From NCBI RefSeq assembly GCF_006152145.1, contig NZ_VDFV01000003.1:124001-188000 (forward strand): a DNA stretch of 64,000 nt, read 5' to 3'. The position numbers were made by a program, and so were the translations under genes. Source of the DNA: Rubellimicrobium roseum (GTDB lineage Bacteria; Pseudomonadota; Alphaproteobacteria; Rhodobacterales; Rhodobacteraceae). The notes under the pieces were generated by a model that made no database searches, was not told the origin of the DNA, and worked only from the letters and a program-made list of their open reading frames with translations. Shown here piece by piece: positions 56,652-64,000 of the stretch; the stretch's first letter is position 1; each line of letters begins with the position of its first letter.

Positions 56652-57581
56652 GTGCAAACGACCCTCCTCCAGCCCATCGCGGTCTCTGGCGTCGGCCTTC
56701 ATTCAGGGGCGACGGTGCGCGTGACCCTGCGTGACGCCGCGCCGGGCACGGGCATCCGCTTCCGCCGGGTCGACCGGCCCGAGCCCGGCGCGGTGCTGCC
56801 CGCGCTCTGGGACCGGGTGGAGGTCTCGCCGCTCAACACCCGCCTGTCAGACGGCCAGGGGCTGTCGGTCTCGACCATCGAGCACCTGATGGCGGCCTTC
56901 GCCGGGACGGGACTGCACAACGTCGTGGTGGAGATCGACGGGCCGGAGGTGCCGATTCTCGACGGGTCGAGCGCGCCCTGGATGCGTGCGATCCTCGACG
57001 CGGGCCTGCGCCGCCTGGACGCGCCGCTGCGCGTGCTGGAGGTGCTGGAGCCCGTGGAGGTCCGCGAGGGGCCGGCGCTGGCGCGGCTGGAGCCCTCGGC
57101 CGTGCCGGCCATGAGCTTCGCCATCGACTTCCCCGACGCCGCCATCGGCCGCCAGGCGCTGGATCTGGAGCTGTCGGGTCCGGCCGTCCTGCGCGAGCTT
57201 TGCGACAGCCGGACGTTCTGCCGCGAGTCGGACGTGGAGGCGATGCGGGCGCGGGGCCTCGCGCTGGGCGGGACCTATCTCAACGCCGTGGTCGTGGACG
57301 GGGCGCGGGTGCTGAGCCCCGGCGGCCTGCGTCACCCCGACGAGGCGGTGCGCCACAAGATGCTGGACGCCGTGGGCGACCTTGCCACCGCAGGCGGGCC
57401 GGTTCTGGGCCGCTATGTCGGCGTGCGCTCGGGTCACGCGATGACGAACCGGCTGCTGCGGGCGCTCTTTGCGCGGCCTTCGGCTTGGCGCTGGATCGAG
57501 GCCGACCCGGCTCTGGCAGCGCGTCTGCCGGGCGCGGGCGTCGACGCCCTGGGGATGGCCGACCTGCCCGCCGTCGCGTGA
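56652..57581 (+). CDS. lpxC: UDP-3-O-acyl-N-acetylglucosamine deacetylase
   Basis: A 309-residue zinc deacetylase, the committed step of lipid A synthesis. The GVGLHSG motif opens the fold. Zinc ligands are the His of STIEHLMAAFAG and the His and Asp of VRHKMLDAVGDLA. The general acid/base region is in the later SGHAMTN histidine. The GTG start gives MQTTLLQPIAVSGVGLHSG. The gene confirms a lipid-A-bearing outer membrane. As in many proteobacteria it follows ftsZ, but here after a terminator. Confidence 0.95.
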   Translation: MQTTLLQPIAVSGVGLHSGATVRVTLRDAAPGTGIRFRRVDRPEPGAVLPALWDRVEVSPLNTRLSDGQGLSVSTIEHLMAAFAGTGLHNVVVEIDGPEVPILDGSSAPWMRAILDAGLRRLDAPLRVLEVLEPVEVREGPALARLEPSAVPAMSFAIDFPDAAIGRQALDLELSGPAVLRELCDSRTFCRESDVEAMRARGLALGGTYLNAVVVDGARVLSPGGLRHPDEAVRHKMLDAVGDLATAGGPVLGRYVGVRSGHAMTNRLLRALFARPSAWRWIEADPALAARLPGAGVDALGMADLPAVA

Positions 57582-57690
57582 CGTGCGAAAAAGTCTGGCG
57601 AATGTGCATTTTGCCCTCTCGGAAAGCGTGCTAATCCGGCCGGGACGGGGACTTGGGGTCCCCCAATCAACATCTGCGGCGAGGCGCGGC

Positions 57691-58536
57691 ATGGCGAGAG
57701 GGCGGGGACGGGCGGGCATGTGGCTGGCGATGGCGCTGGGCCTGTCGGCCTGTGGCGGCAACGCGGGCGACGGCTTCCGCGAATCCGGCGCGCTCGAGTC
57801 GCTGACGCCCGAGCAGATCTTCGTGCAGGGCGAGTTGCTGCTGGAGGAAGGGCGCGAGGACGACGCGGCTTTCACCTTCACCGAAATCGAGCGGCTCTAT
57901 CCCTATTCGGGCTGGGCGCGGCGCGGGCTCATCATGGCGGCCTTTGCCTTCCACCGCGACGGCGACTACGAGAACGCGCGGGGCGCGGCGCAGCGCTACC
58001 TCGACTTCTATCCGGCCGAGGAGGACGCCGCCTACGCGCAGTATCTCCTGGCGCTCAGCTACTACGACCAGATCGACGACGTGGGGCGCGACCAGGGGCT
58101 GACCTTCCAGGCGCTGCAGGCGCTGCGCACGGTGATCGAGGTCTATCCCGACAGCCCCTACGCGGCCGATGCGATCGTGAAGTTCGACCTCGCCTTCGAC
58201 CACCTGGCGGCGAAGGAGATGGAGATCGGTCGGTTCTACCTCGCGCGCGGGAACTACACGGCGGCGGCGAACCGCTTCCGCGTGGTGGTCGAGGATTTCC
58301 AGACCACCCGCCATACGCCCGAAGCTCTGCACCGGCTGGTGGAGACCTATCTCGCGCTGGGGCTCGACGCCGAGGCGCAGACGGCGGGCGCCATCCTGGG
58401 CGCGAACTATCAGGCGAGCGACTGGTACCGCGACAGCTACGCGCTGCTGACGGGCCGGGGGCTGCGGCCCGAGTCGGTGGGCGACAACTGGCTGAGCGCG
58501 ATCTATCGGCAGGTGATCCGGGGCGAGTGGATCTGA
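57691..58536 (+). CDS. bamD: Outer membrane protein assembly factor BamD
   Basis: A 281-residue lipoprotein of the BAM complex, which inserts beta-barrel proteins into the outer membrane. The lipobox is LSAC in MWLAMALGLSACGG. Tetratricopeptide-like repeats follow: TPEQIFVQGELLLEEGREDDAAFTFTEIERLYPYSGWARRG in pieces, then GDYENARGAAQRYLDFYPAEEDAAYAQYLLALSYYDQ in pieces. The start at 57691 is uncertain; an in-frame ATG at 57718 begins directly at the leader. In many Alphaproteobacteria bamD sits between lpxC and recN; here a sugar-acid island separates bamD from recN. Confidence 0.92.
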   Translation: MARGRGRAGMWLAMALGLSACGGNAGDGFRESGALESLTPEQIFVQGELLLEEGREDDAAFTFTEIERLYPYSGWARRGLIMAAFAFHRDGDYENARGAAQRYLDFYPAEEDAAYAQYLLALSYYDQIDDVGRDQGLTFQALQALRTVIEVYPDSPYAADAIVKFDLAFDHLAAKEMEIGRFYLARGNYTAAANRFRVVVEDFQTTRHTPEALHRLVETYLALGLDAEAQTAGAILGANYQASDWYRDSYALLTGRGLRPESVGDNWLSAIYRQVIRGEWI

Positions 58537-58560
58537 GGCCGCGCGCCTGCGGCGACGGTC

Positions 58561-58621
58561 GCAGGCGTATTTGAGCCAAGTTGATGAGGCGGTCCCATCA
58601 ACTTGGTCCAAGTACGCCTGC
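58561..58621. terminator. 26-bp imperfect inverted repeat between bamD and uxaA-type gene
   Basis: The arms 58561-58586 and 58596-58621 match at 23 of 26 positions, with a 9-nt loop. The outer 9 bp (GCAGGCGTA) and inner 11 bp (CCAAGTTGATG) are perfect. It lies between two convergent stops, so a shared transcription terminator is likely. There is no T-run on either side. Its size and near-perfection also fit a short palindromic repeat element. Confidence 0.6.
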
Positions 58622-58647
58622 CCGGCGGTGAGGCCGGGCGCGCCGGT

Positions 58648-60177
58648 TCACATGACAGCGCCCATCTGCCAGGGCACGAACTCGGCCCCGCCAAAGCCCA
58701 ACTCCTCGGACTTGGTGTGCTGGCCGCTCGCCGTGGCGAGGAACTTTTCGAAGATCTCGCGGCCCTTCTCCTCTAGCGGGACACCGGCCGAGACGACGTC
58801 GCCGCAGTTGATGTCCATGTCGTCGGACATGCGGGCGTACATCTCGCTATTGGTGGCGAGCTTGATGCAGGGCACCGGCTTGTAGCCCGAGACCGAGCCG
58901 CGCCCGGTGGTGAAGACGATCAGGTTCGCGCCCGAGGCGATCTGCCCCGTGACCGAGCAGGGGTCGTAGCCGGGCGAGTCCATATAGACGAAGCCGCGCT
59001 CGGTGATCGGCTCGGCGAACTTGTAGACCTGCGTGAGCGGCGCGGTGCCGCCCTTGGCGACAGCGCCCAGGGATTTCTCCAGGATGGTCGTGAGGCCGCC
59101 CTTCTTGTTGCCGGGCGAAGGGTTGTTGTCCATCTCGCCGCCGTTGCGGGCGGTGTAGTCCTCCCACCACTTGATGCGCTCGACGATCTTTTCGCCCACC
59201 TCGCGGGAGACCGCACGGCGGGTCAGAAGATGCTCGGCCCCGTAGATCTCGGGCGTCTCGGACAGGATCGTGGTGCCGCCATGGGCCACGAGGAGGTCCG
59301 ACGCCGCGCCGAGCGCCGGGTTGGCGGTAATGCCCGAATAGCCGTCCGAGCCGCCGCATTGCATCCCGATTACGAGATGCTCGAGTCCGGCGGGCTCGCG
59401 GACGGCGCGGGCGGCCGAGTCCGCCATCTCGCGCAGGATCGCGACGCCCTTTTCGACGGTGCGGCGGGTTCCGCCCGTCTGCTGGATCGTCATGTAGCGG
59501 AACGCGCCGTCGCCGCGCATCCGGCCCTGGCCCACGAGGTCGGGGACCTGCATGACCTCGCAACCCAGGCCGACGAGCAGGATGCCCGCGAAGTTCGGGT
59601 TGCGGGCGTAGCCCTGGAGCGTGCGGAAGAGCGTTTCGTAGCCTTCGTCGGTCCCGGACATCCCGCAGCCGGTTCCGTGGACGATCGGCACCACGCCGTC
59701 GATGGCGGGGTTGTCGCGCAGCCAGTCCTCGCGCTCGCAGGCCTCGGCGATGAAGCGGGCGACGCTCCCTGAGCAGTTCACCGAGGTCAGCACGCCCAGG
59801 TAGTTGCGTGTGCCCACTTGTCCGTCCTGGCGGTGGTAGCCCAGGAACTGGCGCACCTCGGTGACGGGGGGCAGCGGACGTAGGTCGGTGCCGAAGGCGT
59901 AGTCGGTGTCGTGGGCGCCCATGCCGAGGTTGTGGGTATGGACATGCTGGCCGGGCTGGATGGCCTGCGTGGCCGCCCCGATGATCTGGCCGTAGCGGAT
60001 GACGTTGGACCCGGGCGCAATGGGCGCCACCGCGATCTTGTGGCCGCGCGGGACCGGGCCGGGCACGGGAGCGCCGAGTTCGGGCAGGACGATGCCCGCC
60101 GCGAGATCCGCAAGCGCGATGACCACGTTATCGGCCGGGTGCAGGCGGATGGTGGCGGAGGTCGTCAGGTCGAGCAT
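58648..60177 (-). CDS. UxaA family dehydratase (altronate/galactarate-type)
   Basis: A 509-residue sugar-acid dehydratase. The N-terminal SAF domain (residues 1-100, DNVVIALADLAAGIVLPE ... HVHTHNLG) is fused to the large C-terminal domain, as in full-length altronate dehydratase. GYHRQDGQVGTRNYLGVL, GTGCGMSGTDEGYETLFRTL and GMQCGGSDGYSGITANPALG are family hallmarks, with conserved cysteines that should hold the metal. It removes water from altronate, galactarate or a related acid to a 2-keto-3-deoxy product. The exact substrate is open. It is divergent from a gntR gene with 59 nt between starts. Confidence 0.88.
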   Translation of the reverse strand: MLDLTTSATIRLHPADNVVIALADLAAGIVLPELGAPVPGPVPRGHKIAVAPIAPGSNVIRYGQIIGAATQAIQPGQHVHTHNLGMGAHDTDYAFGTDLRPLPPVTEVRQFLGYHRQDGQVGTRNYLGVLTSVNCSGSVARFIAEACEREDWLRDNPAIDGVVPIVHGTGCGMSGTDEGYETLFRTLQGYARNPNFAGILLVGLGCEVMQVPDLVGQGRMRGDGAFRYMTIQQTGGTRRTVEKGVAILREMADSAARAVREPAGLEHLVIGMQCGGSDGYSGITANPALGAASDLLVAHGGTTILSETPEIYGAEHLLTRRAVSREVGEKIVERIKWWEDYTARNGGEMDNNPSPGNKKGGLTTILEKSLGAVAKGGTAPLTQVYKFAEPITERGFVYMDSPGYDPCSVTGQIASGANLIVFTTGRGSVSGYKPVPCIKLATNSEMYARMSDDMDINCGDVVSAGVPLEEKGREIFEKFLATASGQHTKSEELGFGGAEFVPWQMGAVM

Positions 60178-60202
60178 TGGGGTTCCCCCTCGGGCCGGGT
60201 CG

Positions 60203-60240
60203 TTGACATGATTCGGACGGCAGCTAACATGCTAGCATGT
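60203..60240 (+). promoter_or_regulatory. gntR promoter with overlapping palindromic operator
   Basis: TTGACA at 60203-60208 and TAACAT at 60225-60230 (16-nt spacer) form a good promoter. A perfect 14-bp palindrome ACATGCTAGCATGT spans 60227-60240, covering the -10 and the ATG at 60237. Transcription would start at about the ATG itself, giving a leaderless mRNA. The half-site CTAGCATGT recurs at 61002-61010 upstream of the aldo-keto reductase gene. The palindrome is also placed about 50 nt upstream of the divergent dehydratase. Confidence 0.72.
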
Positions 60241-60959
60241 CGCGCACTGCTGTTGAATCACCTCCGGATGCGGAGATGCCGATCCTCCGATCCCTGGACG
60301 GCTATGCGGGCTCGTTGGCGCAGCGGGTCTACGGGACGCTCAAGGAGGCGATCCTTGACCTTTCGCTGAAGCCCGGGGCAATCCTGCGCAAGGGCGAGGT
60401 CTGCGCGACCCTTGGCGTGTCACGCAGCCCCGTGTCCGAGGCCTTGGCCCGGCTCGCCTCGGAGGCGCTGGTGGACGTGGTGCCGCAGGCGGGGACCTTC
60501 GTCGCGCGGCTTTCGATGGAGGAGGTGCGCGAGGGGGCCTTCCTGCGCGAGGCGCTTGAACTGGCGGCCGTGGAGTTGGTGGCCGGGGCGGCGACGGAGG
60601 CGCAGTTGATCCAGCTGCGCCGCAGCCTGCGGCTGCAGGAGGCGCTGGTGGAGGACGCCGACGTGGGCGGGTTCTATGCGGCCGACGCGCAGTTCCACGA
60701 GATGATCCTGAGCTTTACCGGCCACCGGCGGCTGCCGGGGCTGTCGCGCACCGCCTGGGTCCATGTGGACCGGGCCCGGCGGCTCCTGCTGCCCGAGCCG
60801 GGGCGGGTGGGCGAGACGCTGGAGGAGCACCGGGCGATCCTCGCGGCATTGGAGGCCCGCGATCCGGTCGCGGCGCGGGGCGCGACGCGGACCCATCTGC
60901 GGCAGGTGGTGACGCGACTCGAACGGCTGGTGGAGGCGCGGCCGGAGCTCTTTGCCTGA
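60237..60959 (+). CDS. GntR family regulator, FadR/FCD subfamily
   Basis: A 240-residue repressor-type protein. The winged helix is LKPGAILRKGEVCATLGVSR with SPVSEALARLASEALVDVV, and the FCD ligand domain follows (FLREALELAAVELVAGAAT, then DAQFHEMILSFTGH and EEHRAILAALEARDPVAARGATRTHL), with the Asp and three His expected to hold a metal near the ligand. Such regulators respond to sugar acids. The ATG at 60237 lies inside a perfect palindrome and next to the -10, so autorepression is likely. Neighbours point to control of the uxaA-type gene and the aldo-keto reductase gene. Confidence 0.92.
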   Translation: MSRTAVESPPDAEMPILRSLDGYAGSLAQRVYGTLKEAILDLSLKPGAILRKGEVCATLGVSRSPVSEALARLASEALVDVVPQAGTFVARLSMEEVREGAFLREALELAAVELVAGAATEAQLIQLRRSLRLQEALVEDADVGGFYAADAQFHEMILSFTGHRRLPGLSRTAWVHVDRARRLLLPEPGRVGETLEEHRAILAALEARDPVAARGATRTHLRQVVTRLERLVEARPELFA

Positions 60960-61030
60960 GGGCCGTGCCGCCCGGTCCTTGCCGGGGCGAGCCGGGACTC
61001 ACTAGCATGTCGGCAGGACAGGGGGACGGG

Positions 61031-62035
61031 ATGCACCTGAAGACGCGACTCCACGCCAAAAGCGGGCTGGCCTTCACCGAGCTGGGGCTGGGGACGGCCC
61101 CGCTCGCCAATCTTTACCGCTCCGTGTCCGAAACGGAGGCGCGCGCCATCATGGACGCAGCCTGGGCGGGCAGCGTCCGGCATTTCGACACCGCGCCGCT
61201 CTACGGGCTGGGGCTGGCGGAGTCGCGGCTCAACCCCTTCCTGCGGGGGAAGGATCGCGATTCCTACGTGTTGGCCTCCAAGGTGGGGCGCTGGCTCAAG
61301 GCCACGACCTTCGAGGGGCGCGAGGGGCACGGGAAGTGGTTCGACGTCCCGTCGCGCGTGGGCGTCTACGACTATTCCTACGACGGGGTGATGCGGTCGC
61401 TGGAGTTCTCGCTGGAGCGACTGGGCGTGGACCGGATCGACATCCTGCACGCGCACGACCTCGACGTCTGGACGCACGGCTCGCAGGACAAGCTGGACCG
61501 CTGGCTGGGGCAATTCGTCGAGGGCGGCCACCGCGCGCTGCACGACCTGAGGTCGCAAGGTGTGATCCGGGCCATCGGGCTCGGGATCAACGAATGGCAG
61601 ACGGCGCAGTGGCTGGCCGAGCGGGCGGACCTCGACGTGATCCTGCTCGCCGGGCGCTACACTCTGCTGGAGCAGGAGGCGGCGCGAAGCTTCCTGCCGG
61701 TCGCGCGCGAGAAGGGGATCGGCGTCATCATCGGCGGGCCCTACAACTCGGGCGTCCTCGTGGGGAAGGAGTTCTACAACTACGACCGGGTGCCGCCGGC
61801 CGTGGCCGAGCGCGCGAAGCGTCTGCGCGCCGTGTGCGACAGCCATGACGTGAATCTCACCGATGCGGCCTTCCAGTTCCCGCTGCGCCACCCGGCGGTG
61901 GTCTCGGTGATCCCCGGCAGCCAGAGCGTGGCCGAGATGGAAGGAAACCTCCGCGCGGCCACGGCGACAGTCCCCGAGGCGCTCTGGGAGGACCTCGCGA
62001 GCCAGGGGCTGATCCCCGAGGCCGTGCCGGCGTGA
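61031..62035 (+). CDS. Aldo/keto reductase (aldose 1-dehydrogenase-like)
   Basis: A 334-residue NAD(P)-dependent TIM-barrel enzyme. ELGLGTAPLANLYRSVSETEARAIMDAAW opens the fold in pieces; the catalytic tetrad is the Asp and Tyr of FDTAPLYGLGLAESRL, the Lys of LASKVGRW and the His of ILHAHDLD. The pattern matches D-threo-aldose 1-dehydrogenase/L-fucose dehydrogenase enzymes. I start at 61031 (GGGGGACGGG upstream). An ATG at 61007 lies in a copy of the GntR half-operator and would add eight residues. It probably works in the same sugar-acid pathway as the uxaA-type gene. Confidence 0.85.
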   Translation: MHLKTRLHAKSGLAFTELGLGTAPLANLYRSVSETEARAIMDAAWAGSVRHFDTAPLYGLGLAESRLNPFLRGKDRDSYVLASKVGRWLKATTFEGREGHGKWFDVPSRVGVYDYSYDGVMRSLEFSLERLGVDRIDILHAHDLDVWTHGSQDKLDRWLGQFVEGGHRALHDLRSQGVIRAIGLGINEWQTAQWLAERADLDVILLAGRYTLLEQEAARSFLPVAREKGIGVIIGGPYNSGVLVGKEFYNYDRVPPAVAERAKRLRAVCDSHDVNLTDAAFQFPLRHPAVVSVIPGSQSVAEMEGNLRAATATVPEALWEDLASQGLIPEAVPA

Positions 62036-62131
62036 GAGCGCGCGGTTCCGTGAGGACCGGGGCCCGGTGGCGGGGGTTGACCCCCCTCCGGGCGCAGGCC
62101 ACATCCTGAGCGGGACAGGCGGGAGACGGGG

Positions 62132-63799
62132 ATGCTGCGCGCGCTCGAGATACGCGACATGCTCATCATCGAGCGGCTCGACCTCGCCTTCCGGCCCGGG
62201 CTGAACGTGCTGACGGGCGAGACGGGGGCGGGGAAGTCGATCCTGCTCGACAGCTTGGGCTTCGTGCTGGGCTGGCGCGGGCGGGCCGAACTGGTGCGGC
62301 GCGGGGCCGAGCGGGGCGAGGTGACGGCGGTCTTCGAGCTGCCGCCCGGCCATCCGGGGCATGCCGTGCTGGCCGAGGCGGGGATCGAGCCCAACGAGGA
62401 CGACCCTGCCGAACTGATCCTGCGACGCGTCAACTATCAGGACGGGCGCAAGACGGCCTGGATCAACGACCGCCGCGCCAGCGGAGAGACGCTGCGGGCG
62501 CTGTCCGAGACGCTGGTGGAGCTGCACGGGCAGCAGGACGACAAGGGCCTGCTGAACCCGCGCGTGCACCGGCAGCTTCTGGACGACTTCGCCGGGGCGG
62601 AGGGGCTTCTCTCGCGCGTGCGCGAGACCTGGGCCGGGCGGCGCGAAGCCCGGCGGGCGCTTTCGGAGGCCGACGCGGCACGCGCCAAGCTGAAGGCCGA
62701 GGAGGACTTCCTGCGCCACGCGGTGGAGGAGATGTCGAAGCTCGACCCGCAGCCGGGCGAGGAGGCCAGCCTCGACGCCCAGCGGCGGCTGATGCAGGCC
62801 GGGGAGAAGATCCGCGAGGGCATCGCCAAGGCGCTGAACGCCATTTCCTCGCAAGGCGCCGAGGGGCTGATCTCCGAAGCGATGCGGCGGCTCGACGCCG
62901 CCGTGGACCAGGCCGAAGGGCGGCTCGACGAGCCGCTGGCGGCGCTGGAGCGGGCGCAGGAGGCCTTGGGCGAGGCCGAGGGCGGCGTGCGCGACTTCCT
63001 CGACGCGCTGACCTTCGACCCGCGCGCGTTGGAGGAGACGGAGGAGCGGCTCTTCGCCATCCGGGCGCTTGCGCGCAAGCACAATGTCTTGCCGGACGAT
63101 CTGCCCGCGCTGGGCGAGGCCATGGCCGGGCGCCTTGCGGCGCTGGACGCGTCCGAGGCGGACCAGTCGCGGCTGACGGCCGCGGTGAAGGCGGCGGACG
63201 CGGCCTATGCGACGGCGGCGGACGAGCTGTCGGCCTTCCGGCGCGACGCGGCCGGGCGGCTCGCGGCGGCGATGTCGGCGGAACTGCCCCCCTTACGCAT
63301 GGAGCGCGCGGTGTTCTCGGTCGAGGTCACGGCTGCGGAGCCCGGCCCCGAGGGGCAGGACGACGTGCGCTTCGTGGCCGCGACCAACCCCGGCGCGCCG
63401 CCGGGGCCGCTCGACCGCATCGCGTCGGGCGGGGAGCTGTCGCGATTCCTGCTGGCGCTCAAGGTCTGCCTGCTGCGGGAAGGCGACGCCAAGACCATGA
63501 TCTTCGACGAGATCGACCGCGGCGTGGGCGGGGCGACGGCGGCGGCCGTCGGCCGGCGGCTCGCCGATCTCGCGCGCGGGGGGCAGGTGCTGGTCGTGAC
63601 GCACTCGCCGCAGGTGGCTGCGCTGGGCGCGCATCACTGGCGCGTGGAGAAGCGGGTGACGGACGGCATGACGACCTCGCGCGTGGTGCCCCTGGACCCG
63701 CAGGACCGCGTGGACGAGATCGCGCGGATGCTTGCGGGCGAGACTGTCACCGAGGCCGCGCGCGGGGCCGCGCGCGAGCTTCTGGGGGACGCGGCCTGA
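62132..63799 (+). CDS. recN: DNA repair protein RecN
   Basis: A 555-residue SMC-like ATPase that acts early at double-strand breaks. Walker A is VLTGETGAGKSILLDSL at about residues 25-41. A coiled-coil middle region follows (EARRALSEADAARAKLKAEE and later). The signature is IASGGELSRFLLALKVC and Walker B is TMIFDEIDRGVGG. GDARRTPR-like family regions and the H-loop VVTHSPQVAALG are present. In many Alphaproteobacteria recN follows bamD; here it follows the sugar-acid island. Confidence 0.96.
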   Translation: MLRALEIRDMLIIERLDLAFRPGLNVLTGETGAGKSILLDSLGFVLGWRGRAELVRRGAERGEVTAVFELPPGHPGHAVLAEAGIEPNEDDPAELILRRVNYQDGRKTAWINDRRASGETLRALSETLVELHGQQDDKGLLNPRVHRQLLDDFAGAEGLLSRVRETWAGRREARRALSEADAARAKLKAEEDFLRHAVEEMSKLDPQPGEEASLDAQRRLMQAGEKIREGIAKALNAISSQGAEGLISEAMRRLDAAVDQAEGRLDEPLAALERAQEALGEAEGGVRDFLDALTFDPRALEETEERLFAIRALARKHNVLPDDLPALGEAMAGRLAALDASEADQSRLTAAVKAADAAYATAADELSAFRRDAAGRLAAAMSAELPPLRMERAVFSVEVTAAEPGPEGQDDVRFVAATNPGAPPGPLDRIASGGELSRFLLALKVCLLREGDAKTMIFDEIDRGVGGATAAAVGRRLADLARGGQVLVVTHSPQVAALGAHHWRVEKRVTDGMTTSRVVPLDPQDRVDEIARMLAGETVTEAARGAARELLGDAA

Positions 63800-63803
63800 C
63801 AGC

Positions 63804-64000
63804 CTAGAGCCGCTCGATGCGGACCTTGCCCGGGTAGAAGGCGAGGTGGCCGGCGATGGGGGCCACGTCGTCGATGGGAGCCTCGTAGGACCAGGCGGCG
63901 TCCTGCGCCCGGCTGCCTTCGCCCACGAAGGTGAAGTAGCTGGCCTGCCCCTTGTGCGGGCATGTGGTGCGGGTGGGCGAGGGCTCGAACAGCGCCATCG
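63804..64000 (-). CDS. DUF427 domain protein (partial)
   Basis: The C-terminal ~65 codons of a DUF427 protein entering from the right edge. FEPSPTRTTCPHKGQASYFTF matches the family, whose usual pattern is PSxRTxCPxKGxAxYxx, and the end AGHLAFYPGKVRIERL closes the fold. The ATG at 63998 is most likely an internal Met, because DUF427 proteins have about 40 more residues before this point. Function unknown. It is convergent with recN, 4 nt away. Confidence 0.85.
   Translation of the reverse strand, partial: MALFEPSPTRTTCPHKGQASYFTFVGEGSRAQDAAWSYEAPIDDVAPIAGHLAFYPGKVRIERL

Noticed and set aside
58561-58621. Insertion-sequence terminal repeat
   Set aside because: The arms are 9 nt apart and no transposase is nearby; a hairpin is the simpler reading.

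Overview
The window reads as a piece of chromosome from a high-GC alphaproteobacterium of the Rhodobacterales (Roseobacter/Rhodobacter type). The grounds are the gene orders radA-cvpA-purF, cysG-DUF2849-cysI-cysH-DUF934-fpr and murC-DUF2484-murB-ddl-ftsQAZ, the strong G/C bias at codon third positions, and Rhodobacterales-type families such as DUF2484 and DUF2849. I see no insertion sequence, prophage, conjugation gene or CRISPR array. The replicon is housekeeping chromosome with short accessory patches. This assignment is inference from gene content, not a database match.

Layout. 1-6.7 kb (mostly minus): start of purF, cvpA, radA, a membrane coiled-coil protein, then alr-mlaE-mlaF joined by 4-nt overlaps, and a YcnI-type copper protein. 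6.9-12.8 kb: dnaB, pyrE and pyrC, with a membrane winged-helix/TPR regulator and a small HExxH protein lying between the two pyr genes. 12.9-21.1 kb: two exported proteins, a methyltransferase, gcdH, a large OmpA-family protein with a long charged coiled coil, an A-type Fe-S carrier, tpiA and a P450 coupled to it. 21.2-27.3 kb: a divergent Lrp regulator and the assimilatory sulfate/siroheme operon. 27.4-28.0 kb: a decayed chaC pseudogene. 28.1-35.5 kb: an acidic membrane-anchored protein, infC (apparently with an ATA start), a SufT-like protein, a ClpP-like lipoprotein, tgt, lon and an exported nucleosidase. 35.6-39.2 kb: two tRNA-Val genes packed around a histidine phosphatase gene, then three glycosyltransferases. 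39.2-40.4 kb: no gene I can support. 40.4-45.8 kb: a HisKA_2-type sensor kinase, pirin, tRNA-Asp, an Old-Yellow-Enzyme oxidoreductase and a HI0933-type flavoprotein. 45.9-58.5 kb: the division and cell wall cluster ftsW-murG-murC-(three small membrane proteins)-murB-ddl-ftsQ-ftsA-ftsZ-lpxC-bamD. 58.6-62.0 kb: a sugar-acid island (UxaA-type dehydratase, GntR regulator, aldo-keto reductase). 62.1-64 kb: recN and a partial DUF427 gene.

The most unusual signal is a dispersed 52-bp intergenic element present four times (8747, 21174, 31882, 43205). The four copies align without gaps, begin with GTTAAC, end with AACACC, carry a central CACCG-nn-CGGT palindrome, and always lie 11-73 nt past the stop codon of a neighbouring gene in the same orientation. 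Two of them share a further 33-bp hairpin block about 145 nt away. I do not recognise this family. It could be a small-RNA or 3'-UTR element, a protein-binding site, or a short mobile repeat.

Other points of interest: a leaderless gntR mRNA whose start codon lies inside a perfect palindromic operator; a CDS whose stop codon overlaps the 5' end of a tRNA; an 84-bp in-frame tandem repeat in the OmpA-family gene; and DnaA-box-like sequences upstream of dnaB and ftsZ.
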